Source: Sesamum alatum (taxonomy: Eukaryota > Streptophyta > Magnoliopsida > Lamiales > Pedaliaceae). From it: a stretch of DNA of 64,000 nt. The notes beneath the pieces were generated by a model that saw nothing but the letters and a program-made list of their open reading frames with translations, made no database searches and had not been told where the DNA came from. This document shows, piece after piece, positions 11,944 to 24,038 of this stretch. Position 1 is the first letter of the stretch; every line of letters starts with the position of its first letter. The translations under genes and the position numbers were made by a program. The stretch covers positions 13,330,001 through 13,394,000 of the forward strand of contig JACGWO010000003.1 in the NCBI GenBank assembly GCA_034509735.1, read 5' to 3'.

Positions 11944-12321
11944 TGGGTATTAACTGAAATTTTATTAATCAAAAGTACAATTTAGCACAATTACCCTATA
12001 ATATAATACAAGCCTCCCTTTTTTCTCCTCTTTGGTAAGTTTATATAGTGGCGCGTTATTCATTGCTGCATTGATGAGGGGTTTAAATTGTGCTCCATGG
12101 TCTCCTTGAATCTGGACTCCTTTCTAGGCTTCATACATTATTCTCTTGAGCCTGGACTAGTTTCTAGGTTTTATACATTAGAGACAATCATGCTACTTAT
12201 CATATACACTTAATCACTTAACAATAAAAAATACTTTTTAATAACAATTATATATATATAACTATACCATTCTTGGGTAGTGTCAATAATTCCTAATCTA
12301 GCTTAGTTTTTCCCTCCATCA
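11944..12321 (+). repeat. Dispersed repeat R380, copy 2
   Basis: Direct repeat of 10490-10888 in the same orientation, ending in the same CCCTCCATCA. The five bases before copy 1 and after copy 2 do not match, so I see no target duplication around the pair. Confidence 0.8.
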
Positions 12322-13783
12322 CATATGACTTTTAATTTTTATACATATATGATGTTTTAGACATTGAATCAAAGATATCCGAGGCTCCTCAATTGGGACA
12401 TACTTGTTTTAATCGCTTCAATGGTATATTTTTAAATTATTTAGACATGATAAAAATTGAAAGTTAACATAAAATTATAATTTTTACAAATGATAAAATA
12501 ATAAAGTGAAAAACGATTTCATAATTTATCATATAAATAGAAAAGAATTGTTTTACTTGCAGCTATGAACATAAAGAATAAAATCAATAAGGTCTTCGTT
12601 TTTACATACAGGAATGTATATAATTTGGCAATTTTTTATCTTTGAAGTATAAAAAATTTTAATGTAATAAAGTTGGCCATTCTTTGTATTTTCATTCTCA
12701 AAATTACTAATTTGTTAGTTTATACCATAACTGCAAATATTACAGTGACATGAGCTTATAAGCATCTATGAAATCATGTGAGTTTATTGTAATATGGATT
12801 TATTTGAGCTTATTATAATGTGAGTTTATAAATCAAACTGATATATGTCTCAATTTATTAATATTAATACAGAATCACCGTTTCTATAAGGAAAAAAAGG
12901 ATATATTCTCGATTGAAAAAGGATATCAAAAGTAAAACATCAATTAACTCACTTAATTTTAACAAGAAACGTGGTGCAGTATCTTGAGAAGACAAGATTA
13001 TGGAAATAGTAAGCGATGAATAAGAAAGATGATGTTTAAACTCAAACGCCAAGCAATGAGGAGATAAGTAGTAATTTCATAACCCAAGAAATTCATGAAA
13101 CTAAGCAAGAGGTTTTCTCCTGCCAACTAAATCGAACAAGTGAATAATAGAACTATATATATACATAATAACTTATTTAATTTTACTATTATTTAGCTTT
13201 TAAATTTTCATTGAATAAAAATTTTTTACAATAATTTTTAAAAGTTCAAGTTGATTGAGCTTAGCGGATAATTTTTTTATTTATAAATTACTTATTAAAT
13301 TTTAAAATAATATTTCTTAATTAAAGAATATCTTATATTTTGGCTTAATTAAACTCTTAACTAGTAAAATAATTTTGTCCAGTGCACGTGACTCCCACTA
13401 GTATATATAAAAACATAAATAAGATATAGACAGATGTATCATTCAAACATGACAAATTCTCATCAAAACACTTTCCGCAGAATAGCATTGACGAAGTTGT
13501 AGCCTTGTTCTGCATCTAGACATACTGACACACTAACAGCCACAAATTTCTTCAACTTGGAAGAGTTCAATCAATTTCCTTGGAACAGCAAATGAGTTAC
13601 AAATTTCAAAAATTGTGGTACAAATTCGTGGTGGTGAAAATATAGGCAAGATTTACAAGGGAAATAACTGTCTGTTACCAGTTCGCATATAAAGCATATG
13701 CTAATTTTTATAGGTACTTTTATGTACAAATATCCAATCCGAAATCAATCATGATGTATCTTTGAAATGATCAAGGGGGGATT
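12322..13783. other. AT-rich spacer downstream of the DUF155 gene
   Basis: No gene, RNA or clear repeat seen. The part next to 13784 must hold the 3' UTR and polyadenylation signals of the minus-strand gene, but I cannot place them. Confidence 0.6.
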
Positions 13784-16700
13784 CTATAAAGATGTGATCG
13801 ACGACTTATGAGCAATGTCGTAGACGGATATGAGGATTTCAGCACCTATTAGGATGATAATCAGCCACTCAAGGAAATCTGATTTCCGATTCTGGAGAAT
13901 CTCTTGAAGGAAACGAATGTTATGCTGCGAGGTAAACAAAAACATCAGCATCAGCCAGGATGGGATAATTTACAAAATGGTAACTAGTAGGTTTAAAGGT
14001 GGGTCTCCAAGAAGCAATAAATACCTCTACAAATTTCAACTTGAAATCAAGGCTTGCGAATCTCTGAGTTAATTCGAATTCATCCCTGAGGTACTCCCAA
14101 ATCTGAGCGTATTTAGCATCCTTCCACGCGATATCTGATCTGGATTAGGTATAAGAATTCCTCTCAGTTAGAGAAGATGAAAACAAGTTATAAAACTGTA
14201 AATTTAGCTGAAGAGAGTGCTGTACGTTGATTCAAACAGCCAAGATCTCCGGCATTCACATGATGAAAGCATAAATTAAGTGAAGTGTCCACTTATGCAA
14301 AGGCAAAAATTCCAACAATAAGTCATGTGATGGATGAACTAATAATTCCAGACTCCCAAATCTGGAGAAAAGAGGCAACTTATTACAACTCTGTTGCACA
14401 AAGTAATCAGTCCAAATGGCTTATTCTACCTAGCCTCTGCTCACCTTTTTTTCTTCACATAAATCTATCTCCAAATAGGAAGCATACAGAAGGGCAACAG
14501 GAACACAGTCTAAGTAGTGACGACTGACGACTACATGGAAAAGACAAAATTGAGGCAGCATTATAAAACTGCCTTCTCACAATTGGGGAAAAGCAATATT
14601 TCTCTAACTCCAAACTACATACATGTCTCTTACTAAATTCATCAATTTTTTACATCAAATAATTTAAATTATTACCTCTCAAAAAGTCCTAGCTTAAGAA
14701 TTACATCAGCAAGATTTGAATTTGCCTTTCCAACCAGTTGAAAGAGCTTTTTTCGTTCCATCGTAAAGGTTCCAGTTTTTTCCATTCCCCGATTGATGTC
14801 AGTAAATTCTGCAACCATTCCATCAACCTAAGAAGTGAACAGAAAGAGCTGAATAAGATATCTTCAAAATCAAAGGCATCAGGACATGCGTTAACTGTGA
14901 AAGTATATAGGAAACTTACCTGACGAACATAATAATCAAGAGCAATACTTTGACCAAGAACACTACCAATTGTCCGGATCCCATCAATGTTTAGGTACTG
15001 CAGCATTATGTAATCAAGACCACCTTGCATCCATGTGTTCAAAGTTGGCTTCTCTCTCACCTCATATTCTAAATCAAAAGATCCATGTCAGAAACTCGTA
15101 AAAGCAGAAATAGGTATAAAGAAGTGGCAGTATACTGTTGCATACATGAAAAATTACTGCAACATAATATATAAGCACCAAATTAGCAAATAAAAAACAC
15201 ATTTGAATGCATAACGAAATGAAACCATAAAAAGAGTACAACATAACTACTCTTTACTAAGATTAGCCATAAATACGCTAATTTCTGTATTTATTAACTC
15301 ATTTAACATAGCAGGTTTATGAAAGACGACATAGATAGATGAAGTTGCAACTCAACAAATTGAGTAAACACATTGACTTCTAATATCTCTCCAACAAAAG
15401 GTTTGCATAAAGCTACTGTATGTAAAGTTTGAAAGGAATTCTTCCTAACTATGTACCTCTGGAAAACCCTCATGATTAAATTTTCCCCCTATATTATCTA
15501 GCATGGTTATAGGGAGAGTTCATTATTAGTGGGGCAAAAGACTGCGCAAGGCAGATGTCTGGTGGAGGCTTGGTCAAATTCGCACCATGTAATTCGTACA
15601 TATCAAGCAGCCATTCACAAAGGAGATGACCCAGTTCAACTGATCATGAAGGAGACAGGTAGATAATACTGCATATTGTAAAGATTATATAGAATAATAT
15701 CAGGTGGTTGCACTTTATTTTCATTTTAAACTGTTCTACCATTCGTAAATTGAGACATTCTATCTTTTCCGTGCGGTATGTACATAATAAAGCATCAGAC
15801 ACAAGAGGAAGGAATACAATTAGTAAACTAGTTAGCTAGGTACAACAATACCTAAAACATAGATCTGACTTTACAAGTGGGCTTACCATCCTTTCTCATC
15901 TCAGGAAGCAATCCTGAAGAATGCCTTTCTACAATTTTTAGATATCCATCAACTTCATGGTCACGGACATTGAATAGGACAATGGAGCCATACTGGAAAA
16001 CTACCATGTAACAGCAATCATTTCCACTTAAACTAGAACCCAAGACCTGAGACAACAACATTCACTACAAATCATGTTCATATTAAAAAGAAGCAAGCAA
16101 GCATCAATCATGCACTTATCTACTCATAACCGAAAATGTACACTATAGAAAAAGTCTAGTCCATTTTTCCAGATCTATGAAATCCCAGGTTGAATTACTA
16201 GGTATTCAAGAGATGACCAAATAAACCAGAAAGCATTTATTTTAATGAACATGAAAGTAACAGGTTGAAGTACCTAAACTCCTATCTCAGGTGAATCGCT
16301 TTCATCAACTCACCTAAACTCATATACAATAACAAATCAATGATGATCCATTCAAGGACAAATGATAAATCAGAACACGAATAATCCAGATCTACTCCAC
16401 TAAGAAACCTCTGGTAACAGTTTGCTCCTGTTTCACTGACAACATAGCTCTAACATGAAAACTCCAACATCATGATTGAATGACAGAGACCAAAAGTTAT
16501 GGTACAATTTAATATGATTATGTGGACAGCTTCTGATCCAGCAAAAAATAAAACTACTAAAGTTCACTGGATTGCTATGAATGGAACTCACCATTTCAAC
16601 TTAGACACATCTGAAAACAAACCACTAGTATTATCTTTAGCATTTTGGTTATATACACAGCCATTTCATGGTAGAAGACTGTCAGTTATTAAGCTCGGCA

Positions 16701-16984
16701 GATTAGGCACCATGCAATTACCGTGAAAAAATCAATGGGAATTCATAATTTAAAATTCTAATAACTATAATTGATGGAAACTCAAACTAAAAAACAAAAA
16801 ATTACATTAGGGTCAGGTTTCAAATCACCGAATCGCAGAACCACATAATTAGTCATTCTAGATGACGGCGGAATAAAATTCTGTTTATTCTGCTCCACCA
16901 AGCTCCTCAAATCCACGCTGCCACACAATCACAACAACCATAATAAACAATTTAATCATCAAACCAAAACAAAACCACTGACAC

Positions 16985-17017
<33 letters not shown>

Positions 17018-17385
17018 AACCTAGTGGAGAAGAAATAAGCTCTAACGGGAATAGAAGCAGTGGAAGCCTCATTACTTTCATCCTCCTCCTCCAACCCCAC
17101 CACTCCACCAATCTCCGGGCCCGTGACGGCGTCATTCCACTCCACAGTACTCGCAGCAGACGACGAAATTGAGGACACGCATTTCGGCACGGTGAACCCA
17201 GGGCTCCGCTGCAGAAACGACCAGGAAGACTGAGAGGAAACTGATTCCCGGCGGAAAACAATCGAGAAGGAGAAATTGGGGTTGGCGTTAGGTTTCCGGG
17301 AGAGCGTGGAGAGGGTTCGCGGGGAGGTGCGTGTGGGGATTGTGAGAATGGCTTTGCTGCGGGAAGTGAGCATTATGAGCCTCAT
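13784..17385 (-). CDS. RRG: Mitochondrial DUF155 protein, RETARDED ROOT GROWTH type
   Basis: Seven exons on the minus strand, all with GT-AG borders and matching phases: 17385-17021, 16917-16806, 16046-15887, 15068-14920, 14827-14676, 14139-14025, 13924-13784. They sum to 1,194 nt, or 397 residues. The N-terminus is rich in R, S, T and L and poor in acids, as in a mitochondrial presequence. From about residue 105 the DUF155 (YagE/RMD1) domain is clear: SIPVRAYF, MTNYVVLRFG, YMVVFQYGSIVLFNV, GIRTIGSVLGQSIALDYY, TMERKKLFQLVGKAN, IWEYLRDEFELTQRF. Residues ~371-388 form a single C-terminal membrane segment (WLIIILIGAEILISVY), also typical. Arabidopsis RRG is a mitochondrial protein needed for normal root meristem growth. 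The start is the first ATG in frame; a second ATG at residue 5 is possible. Intron 1 holds a run of about 30 A/T bases. I see no lesion, so the gene is probably functional. Confidence 0.93.
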
Positions 17386-20120
17386 TTCTCACTGCTTCTG
17401 CTTCTGCTGCTCTGCTTACATTTCTTTGTGTAGGAGGAGTGGGGGTGGGATGAAAGGAAATGTTGAATGCTCCCTCCCTTGTGTGCCTATCCCTCCAGTA
17501 GGGTACAATTTGTTTTAAAGTCGTGTAGGGGAATAAGACTTTGTTTGGGCCTCCAATTTATTTCGACGTGGTCGAGTCGAATATACTATTATTAAGTTTG
17601 TTTGAAATATTTTGAATTTTAAAATTGTATTTTCATTTAGTTCAATTATTGATATAATTGAGTTTAATCGAGCTTTGATTTTATTAAATATAAGTTGAAC
17701 TCGAATAATTTAATATTTTATAATATATTTTATTATTTTACTGCTAATCGAACTGAGCTCAAGTCAAGCTCGAAAGTTTATCGAACAAAATGTTCCGTTT
17801 AATTTGAATGTTAAATTTAACAAATCGAATTCAAGCGAACTTTTACGATCGTTTTCAATTACCTATCGAATAATTTGATTAATTTTTCAGTCTTATGCTT
17901 GGCTGTGAGAATTCTGTCAGTTATGGGTGGTCAAAAAAATTTCAAAATCGCTTAAACCATTTGAATCAAATTGAGTCGAATTACTTTTTATAATGTGTAA
18001 CCACGATTTTAAATTTAGAATAAAACCACAGTGCGCTTATTGATTTGATTTTGGTTTAGACCTAAAAAAAAGTGCAAAAGAAAACCTATTAAATACTTAT
18101 TTATGTTTTCATATTATATATATAGAACAATCTGATAAAATTAATTAGTTGTTTACAAAATTTTAATGATCAAATATATTCTTTGTGATTTTTTATTATT
18201 TTGATTTTGCTTATACTAATTTTCTATTTTAGTTTCAAATGCATTTTGGTACATACATGGGATATCATAACAATGGTTTGACCCACTCAAAAACAAAGTT
18301 ATTATTGACTACAACTTTATTGACTATAGACGAAAATTATGATAAATTATTATTACTAAGCACGGCTAAATAAAAATCATTCTAAAAATTTAGACAATTC
18401 ATCACGAAAATTAATTTTGCTATGGCTATGCCATAGCAAATACTTTTATCATGACTTTTAACTATAATAAATATTTTAACTATACTCGTAAAAATCACGA
18501 CCAACAATCGTTGTGTGGCCGTGATGAATGATTATTACTATGACTATTTATCTTAAATCATGACAATAATCATGATCAAATATTAAATTTCTTTCGAGTG
18601 ACCACTTAAATTAATTTTAAATTATTCGGACCGTATATTTTACTGTAAATTGATGATGAATCATATTTACTTGACATATGTAGTGGGACTCCGTTGTCTC
18701 GACAAATACATAATTGATTACAAGATAATAGGTTTTAGAATAATCAGTTAAAAAAAAGTAATTATAATGTTTGGATTTATAATTTTATAATTGATTACAT
18801 AATAAAATGCAGACTAATCCACGAAATAATTAAGAAATTATTCAATGGCTCTAACGAGTAATTAGATTAAAAATGATTGAAATGAAATTAAAAGTTACAT
18901 ATAAGAAGTTTTATTTAAATGTTTTTCAATAATTTTTTATTCAAAAGGCAATCATCGAAAAAGGGTCAAGCGACATAAAAAATATATATTTGCACTCGAG
19001 ATGCATGTTTAACCTACTCAATTGCAGAGAGCTTATGGAACACTATACATATATATATATTAGTTGTTGTGGCACGCCGTCCCTGCATGTAATATAATAA
19101 ATATACTTTTGCACTTTAAATATATTATTATTATTATAAATAAGAGCAAAATATAAACCATTACATCACATTAAAAAAACAAAAAAAAGATAAAAAAACT
19201 AATTTATCAATTGGTGAAACTTTGGAAGTTAAATAAGTTGGTTATATTATCGGTTGAATGGCATTTTTGACCTCACAAAAAATGGTGCAGCGGTGTAAGT
19301 AACCGTCGTTTGTGAGTGTGGAATGAGTTTTCTTTATATAATAGTATAGATAGATAAAGGCCCTTTTCTTTATAATAGTATTAACAATAAACTTAAACAA
19401 AATGGGAATATATTTAATTTTTGAGTACATATAATTAATTGCATGGAATTAATTTTTCAAAGAAACTTAATTGAATAGAGTTGGGAAGTTGAAGGGCATT
19501 TTTGGTATTACAATTTTTTGGTGTAATGGTATAAAAACTTCCACTTTGTGTCTATAAAGGCACTTCTCTTTTATAATAGTATAGATAGATAATGTATTTA
19601 TAATATATATATATATAATTAAGATAAATTACAGTTACCTCTCATAAGATTTGATAATTATAAATACATAATTGTTGTTTGAAAAATTACAAATGCCTTG
19701 ATTTTAATGTTCATATAACAATGAGCCTATTCCATCAGCCTCTGTTAGGTTTTCATCCATTTTTTGTGATGAACCGACCAAAATACCATTTAAATTATAA
19801 ATTATAAGTTTATATATTTGTTAGAATCTTTCAAAACATTTCTAAAGAATAAAGTGCCTATGGATTATGTATTTTCATCCGTCCTCAATTATTATTTTAC
19901 ATTTTCTCAAATATTATTTTAAAAAATATTAGTAGCAGTAAAATAGTAACTTCCACCTCATCATTTAGGGACTATATAATTATTTTCTGTTTGTCAGAGT
20001 ATTAGAATAATGGATATTCATAATTATGTTAAATTTTAGTGGAAGTAGCTGTAATTTACCCATAAAATTAACATAGATCTATTTATTAAAAAAAAAAACT
20101 TTATGTATATAATAAGTATT
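17386..20120. other. Spacer with foldback and duplicated repeat remnants
   Basis: Positions 17386-17520 are the likely promoter and 5' UTR region of the DUF155 gene; no TATA box stands out. Positions 17560-17880 contain decayed GAGCTC/TCGA-rich repeat sequence. Positions ~18280-18620 hold a foldback-like region. Two related stretches near 19235-19360 and 19480-19600 both contain GGCATTTTTG and end TTATAATAGTATAGATAGAT. No gene seen. Confidence 0.6.
18416..18440. repeat. Perfect 11-bp hairpin, centre of a possible foldback MITE
   Basis: TTTGCTATGGC and GCCATAGCAAA pair around the 3-base loop TAT. Weaker inverted similarity extends outward (CACGGC near 18361 and its complement near 18518). This suggests a decayed foldback element of about 300 bp. 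Confidence 0.55.
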
Positions 20121-20635
20121 TGGGATAATTATATTTACACCACCTGAGATATGGCATGTTCACAAATCACCAATGCCTTTTGCGTAATTACAAAACCACC
20201 ATTGATAGGGCTTATTTATTTATATTTAATATTAAGAAAATAAAAAATAACAAAAATAAAAATATTATAATATATATAACATAATTGGTAAAAGTCGAAC
20301 TCAGAGAGTTCGACTTTTACCTAAATTTTATTTTATTTTTTTTTTTTAAATCTTGAAGTCGAACTCCGAGAGTTCGACTACAAGTCGAACTCAAGGAGTT
20401 CGACTTCAATCATATGAAGTCAAACTCTCGGAGTTCGACTTGAAGAGTTCGACTTGAAGAGTTCGACTTCTACTTTTTATTATTATTATTATTATTATTA
20501 TATTATTATTATTATTATTATTATTATTCCTACGCATATAAATGTAAAAAAAATAATTACATCAAAAAAATTATATTTAAATTAAAAAATATAATTTTAA
20601 AAATTAATTATAATAATTACAATTCTTAAAAATGA
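20121..20635. repeat. Left terminal inverted repeat of the MULE
   Basis: Matches the complement of 27150-27732. Shared parts are the GGGCTTATTTATTTA block, the AATAAAAATATTATAATATA block, the hairpin set at 20287-20470, a (TTA)n tract at 20476-20528, and the TAATAATTACAATTCTTAAAA segment beside the mobile domain stop codon. Outer parts are more diverged and contain gaps. Confidence 0.85.
20287..20470. repeat. GTCGAACTC/GAGTTCGAC hairpin array, left TIR
   Basis: The first hairpin (20287-20321) has perfect 16-bp arms, GGTAAAAGTCGAACTC and its complement, with loop AGA. Three further GTCGAACTC..GAGTTCGAC (or near) pairs and two extra GAGTTCGAC half-sites follow to 20470. The paired bases are strictly kept while the 2-4-base centres vary (AGA, CGA, AAG, TCG). 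Confidence 0.9.
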
Positions 20636-22927
20636 CCGCCCGTCCCACAAGTGCGTCGATGCCGTTGGCGCCGAGGTCTTCTTATTTCTTCACCCATATT
20701 TTGTATTGGTTCATCTTCAACATTATCATCATTATCTGCATTCATATACAACCGACTTGATGATGTTGCAGAACTAGACTCTCCATAATCACGATATGCA
20801 CCAAATGCTGGAAATGGAATTGGTGAGATGTTATATTCTGGTGCATATGTTTGACTCGTGCCAAGCCCAAAGTCAAGATCAACCTGTCCATAATAAGGTT
20901 GTTGGCTTGGCATGTATGAAGCTGAATCAAACCAATCACTTTGTTGGGGCGGTTGAGGCACGTAGCAATCTTCATATACATTTAGAGGTGTATGCACTGT
21001 GGATGGACCAGCTATATCTGCCCCAATAGTATCATCACCTCTAAGTGAACTTGTAGACATTTTACTACTGCTTCTCCTTTGTCTGTGGGACGTATACGGA
21101 GCATTATCATGTGGCGCTGCTTGTTGTTCGGGCTGATTATCCCTCGAAAAATGAGAAAGCATTTCACGAAGTTCAGTCATTCCGATAATAAACCGCTGAT
21201 GCATTTGCAAAGACTCTCTTCGAAATTGGTTGGTGGAGATTGAACACTTAGATGAAGGGTCTCTGCATATTGCTCCTGCACCAATTTTAAAATAATGAAT
21301 TTAAATCTAAGAGAAAAATGGGTGTAACATGAATCAAGTTTTATTGCACAACATACCACATGTTGTATTGTTGGTGCATGTCCAGGTTGATAGCCACTCT
21401 CCACACGTCTATCAGTAGATGATGAGACGAATCGACGAGTTATTCTACCGTACCAATTCCAATATCCATTTTCTGTATCTCTTCCGTTGGAAATGGGTGG
21501 TCGGCGCACAATCGTTTCATCTCGTCTACCCCATCTACTAACGTATATGGCGTGATGAGTCTCCCAGTCTGTGCCCCCACGTGCTCTACGGGAAATGTCA
21601 TGGAGGTTGAATTCCCGACTGTCTGTACCCTGTGGAATGTCTTGCCTCATTCCGAATTAACGAAGTACCCGTTTGGGATGATGCATTTCCACAATGGCAT
21701 AAAATATTAGGGGACATATTGATGTCCACAACTGGGGGTTGAACTCATCTGAGTAGGCTAGAATGTTCTCCAAATTCATGTCGTACGGCTGCCAAAGAAA
21801 CTGAAATAATAGCAAATATGTTAAATTAGTGGGTAATATTCATAAATAAATATGCATAACGATGAGTCTTGTTTACCTGATTAGCCGTCATGCTATCTAG
21901 CATATCTCTAAATACCCAAACAGTCCACCGTACAGTGCGGGTGAAGTTGTGTTTTTTGTTCCACGTTGCACCGTACGGTGGTATTGGAAGGAGCCGATTA
22001 TTATAAGTTTGTATTGGCCCCATCGTTACACGTTCATCACTAAGACCGGGTGTTATTGGTGTGATACGCGACCAAGCCCAAATCTGTAAAATAATAAGCT
22101 TGTGTCAAAAATAAAATATTGCAATAAGTTAGTTAATGAGAAATATAAATATTTAATCTTACCCGCAGTAACTGCAACGGGCCACCAATTTGGGCTTTGC
22201 CTTTGGTGCTGGCATTACACAATTCACGGTACAAGAATGCGAGCACAGCACTGCCCCAATTATAGTTTCGGACGGCGTCGATATCCTCTAATTTCTGGAC
22301 ATATAGTAATGATACCAGATGCCCAGATGAATCAATGAACATCACCCCACCGAAAAGAATTAATGCCATACAACGTGCATATTGTACAATATTGGGGAAC
22401 GGTGTGTTATCATCAATTCTGATCGGTGTAATGTGACGCAAAATTGCGTTTATGGACACACACGAACCCCTAAGTTCCCCATCGTCGGGCGTGAAACCCA
22501 AATAAAGAGAACAATATTCTTGCCATTCTGTCCAAGATCTCTCCCGATCCACGCCGGTCACAGCAAGTCCGTCTATTGGGAGTCCCCATATTATTTGGAC
22601 GTCTTGTAGGGTCAGTGTCGCTTCCCCTACAGTCAAGTGAAACGTGTGTGTTTCGAGGCGCCACCTCTCAACTAGTGCTGTGATGAGATGCGCATCGTAC
22701 ACAATCCTGCCGCATCGGTACACACCATAAAACCCCAATTGGTGTAGTACTGCCAACACCCTATGATGTGGGGCATGCTCTTGAAAGTGTGTCCAAAATG
22801 CACCATCCGCACGTCGTGCCTTCAAGGGTTCATCTAAATCATCGTCAAGCACATCATCAGACCTGTGTTGTCGTTGTGATGACAACACGGTTGGGTCGCG
22901 TGGACCATACACTTGTCTTCTGTCCAT
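20626..22927 (-). pseudogene. Plant mobile domain (MAIN-like) gene, broken
   Basis: Exons on the minus strand are 22927-22163, 22083-21877, 21800-21357, and a last exon from 21275, with GT-AG borders and phase 0 joins. Exon 1 has the plant mobile domain: LVERWRLETHTFHL, GEATLTLQDVQIIWGLPIDG, SLLYVQKLEDI, NWGSAVLAFLYRELC. Exon 2 continues IWAWSRI and PPYGATWN; exon 3 has WQPYDM and WYGRITRRFV. This domain occurs in MAIN and MAIL1, nuclear proteins that keep transposons silent, and in transposon-encoded relatives. Two defects are seen. An in-frame TAA at 21657-21659 sits where relatives read on (VLR-stop-FGMRQD). The 190-residue arginine-ended tail (21210-20626) lies in a different frame from the start of the last exon. 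Alternative splicing could remove the second problem but not the first. The stop codon lies within ~10 bp of the inverted repeat. Confidence 0.85.
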
Positions 22928-23057
22928 ATTTTAAAATAGCTTACGTTTTGTGTAGAGTGAAAAGGTTTGAAAAATTTCGAAAACAGATAGTGTAAGCAGA
23001 AAAGTTTGAAGTGTAAATAAAAAAGTTTGAAAAATTCTGAAATGCACCATACACTTA

Positions 23058-23065
23058 TTATATAG
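23058..23065 (-). promoter_or_regulatory. Possible TATA box of the mobile domain gene
   Basis: CTATATAA on the minus strand, ~130 bp upstream of the ATG at 22927. It was placed by position and sequence only; no transcript start is visible. Confidence 0.4.
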
Positions 23066-23093
23066 ACACAAACCCGTTAATTTTTTGAATTGA

Positions 23094-23094
23094 A

Positions 23095-23126
<32 letters not shown>

Positions 23127-23270
23127 TTACATTTATTGAAGAGGGTCACGGGCTATAAAACCCGTGACCCTCTCTTCATAGCGTGCTGCAGCACGCTATG
23201 CTGCATGCATGCAGCACTATGTATTACTGCTGCAGCATGTGCTGCAGCAGCGGTAGCAGCCCGTGACTTA
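23094..23270. repeat. Palindrome array on the 3' side of the Myb/SANT gene
   Basis: A (TA)n tract at 23094-23122 is followed by four palindromes in a row. 23141-23172 has GAGGGTCACGGG arms and an 8-base loop. 23178-23199 is a perfect 22-bp palindrome (ATAGCGTGCTG arms). 23200-23215 is a perfect 16-bp palindrome centred on GCATGC. 23227-23250 has CTGCTGCAGCA arms. A free CCCGTGACTTA follows at 23260-23270. The motifs CCCGTGAC and CTGCAGCA recur in related form in the array at 24039-24207. Confidence 0.9.
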
Positions 23271-23432
23271 ATTTTTTTTTTTTAAATAATTAAATAATAA
23301 TTTTTTAAATTTTAACAACAATAATTTCAATTTACACAATAATAATTTGAAGTTAAATCACAATAATTTCAAATTAACAATAATAACGTTGAACTTAAAC
23401 AACAATAATAGAACCAATGCATTGCTAATATG

Positions 23433-24017
23433 TTATTTTGTTGATGAGCTTGAAGGACCGTACCCTCCATCCTCTAATGGTGGTCTTGGAGGGATAAGTG
23501 TCCTTGGGTCTATGCTCATATATTCTTTGGATTCAAATAGCGCCCATAATGCATTCCAGTGCCTTTCTGATGCGTTGACATAACACTTCACATAACGGTC
23601 ACACGGAGGCATGCAAATCTGCTTCCAAACTGCTTCATTAGCAGTCAATATACCCGTTCTTGCATCGCATGAGATTCCATGCGTCATTTTAAGACGTCGA
23701 TAACATTGGTAACGTTGCTTCAAGATGTTTAAATGATGAACACCCTCATCGTGCGATATTGGGTTCAAAGCCTTCTTGTTTACCTTTTTCAATGCCCAGT
23801 GGATGTTACAATATTCGACGGCGTCGGGGTTGAAATGGCCAAAATCGAGTTGCCTTAGCAGTTCATCCACAAAAATCATCTCTAGCTCCTCCGACCATTT
23901 CCCCTTATAGAAGAGATTGTTCTGGTAATACCATCCATCCTTATTCTCGCTTTGCATATTGAAGATTTTGCTACTTTGAAAAACAGATGTTTGAGACGGA
24001 ACATATAAATACATCAC
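23433..24017 (-). CDS. Myb/SANT-like DNA-binding domain protein
   Basis: Open frame of 194 residues without an intron. The ATG at 23957 (174 residues, starting MQSENKDG) is at least as likely a start as the first one at 24017. It resembles the Myb/SANT-like (Myb_DNA-bind_3) domain of plant L10-interacting-MYB-like and transposon-associated proteins. Conserved features are W-x-EELEMIFVDELLRQL, an aromatic-rich middle (EYCNIHWALKKVN), and HHLNILKQRYQCYRRLK, then a segment with NEAVWKQ. The C-terminal part holds SERHWNALWALFES and a proline/glycine/serine tail. Such proteins bind DNA and often act beside a transposase, so a role in end recognition or regulation of this element is plausible but inferred. 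It lies inside the Mutator-like element, between two palindrome arrays. No lesion seen. Confidence 0.75.
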   Translation of the reverse strand: MMYLYVPSQTSVFQSSKIFNMQSENKDGWYYQNNLFYKGKWSEELEMIFVDELLRQLDFGHFNPDAVEYCNIHWALKKVNKKALNPISHDEGVHHLNILKQRYQCYRRLKMTHGISCDARTGILTANEAVWKQICMPPCDRYVKCYVNASERHWNALWALFESKEYMSIDPRTLIPPRPPLEDGGYGPSSSSTK

Positions 24018-24038
24018 GCAATGAAAAATCCGAGAAAA

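Noticed and set aside
10509..12321. Calling the paired ~380-bp repeats a complete TRIM retrotransposon
   Set aside because: No target duplication, primer site or polypurine tract could be found, and the third copy at 38.2 kb is homologous to the left of the supposed LTR start.
14285..17518. Plus-strand open frames across the DUF155 gene (for example 14285-14527, 16499-16726, 17276-17518)
   Set aside because: They overlap introns and exons of the well-supported minus-strand gene and show no domain of their own.
20742..22664. Several other open frames overlapping the mobile domain gene on both strands
   Set aside because: They are shadows of the mobile domain exons in other frames, with no protein family recognised.
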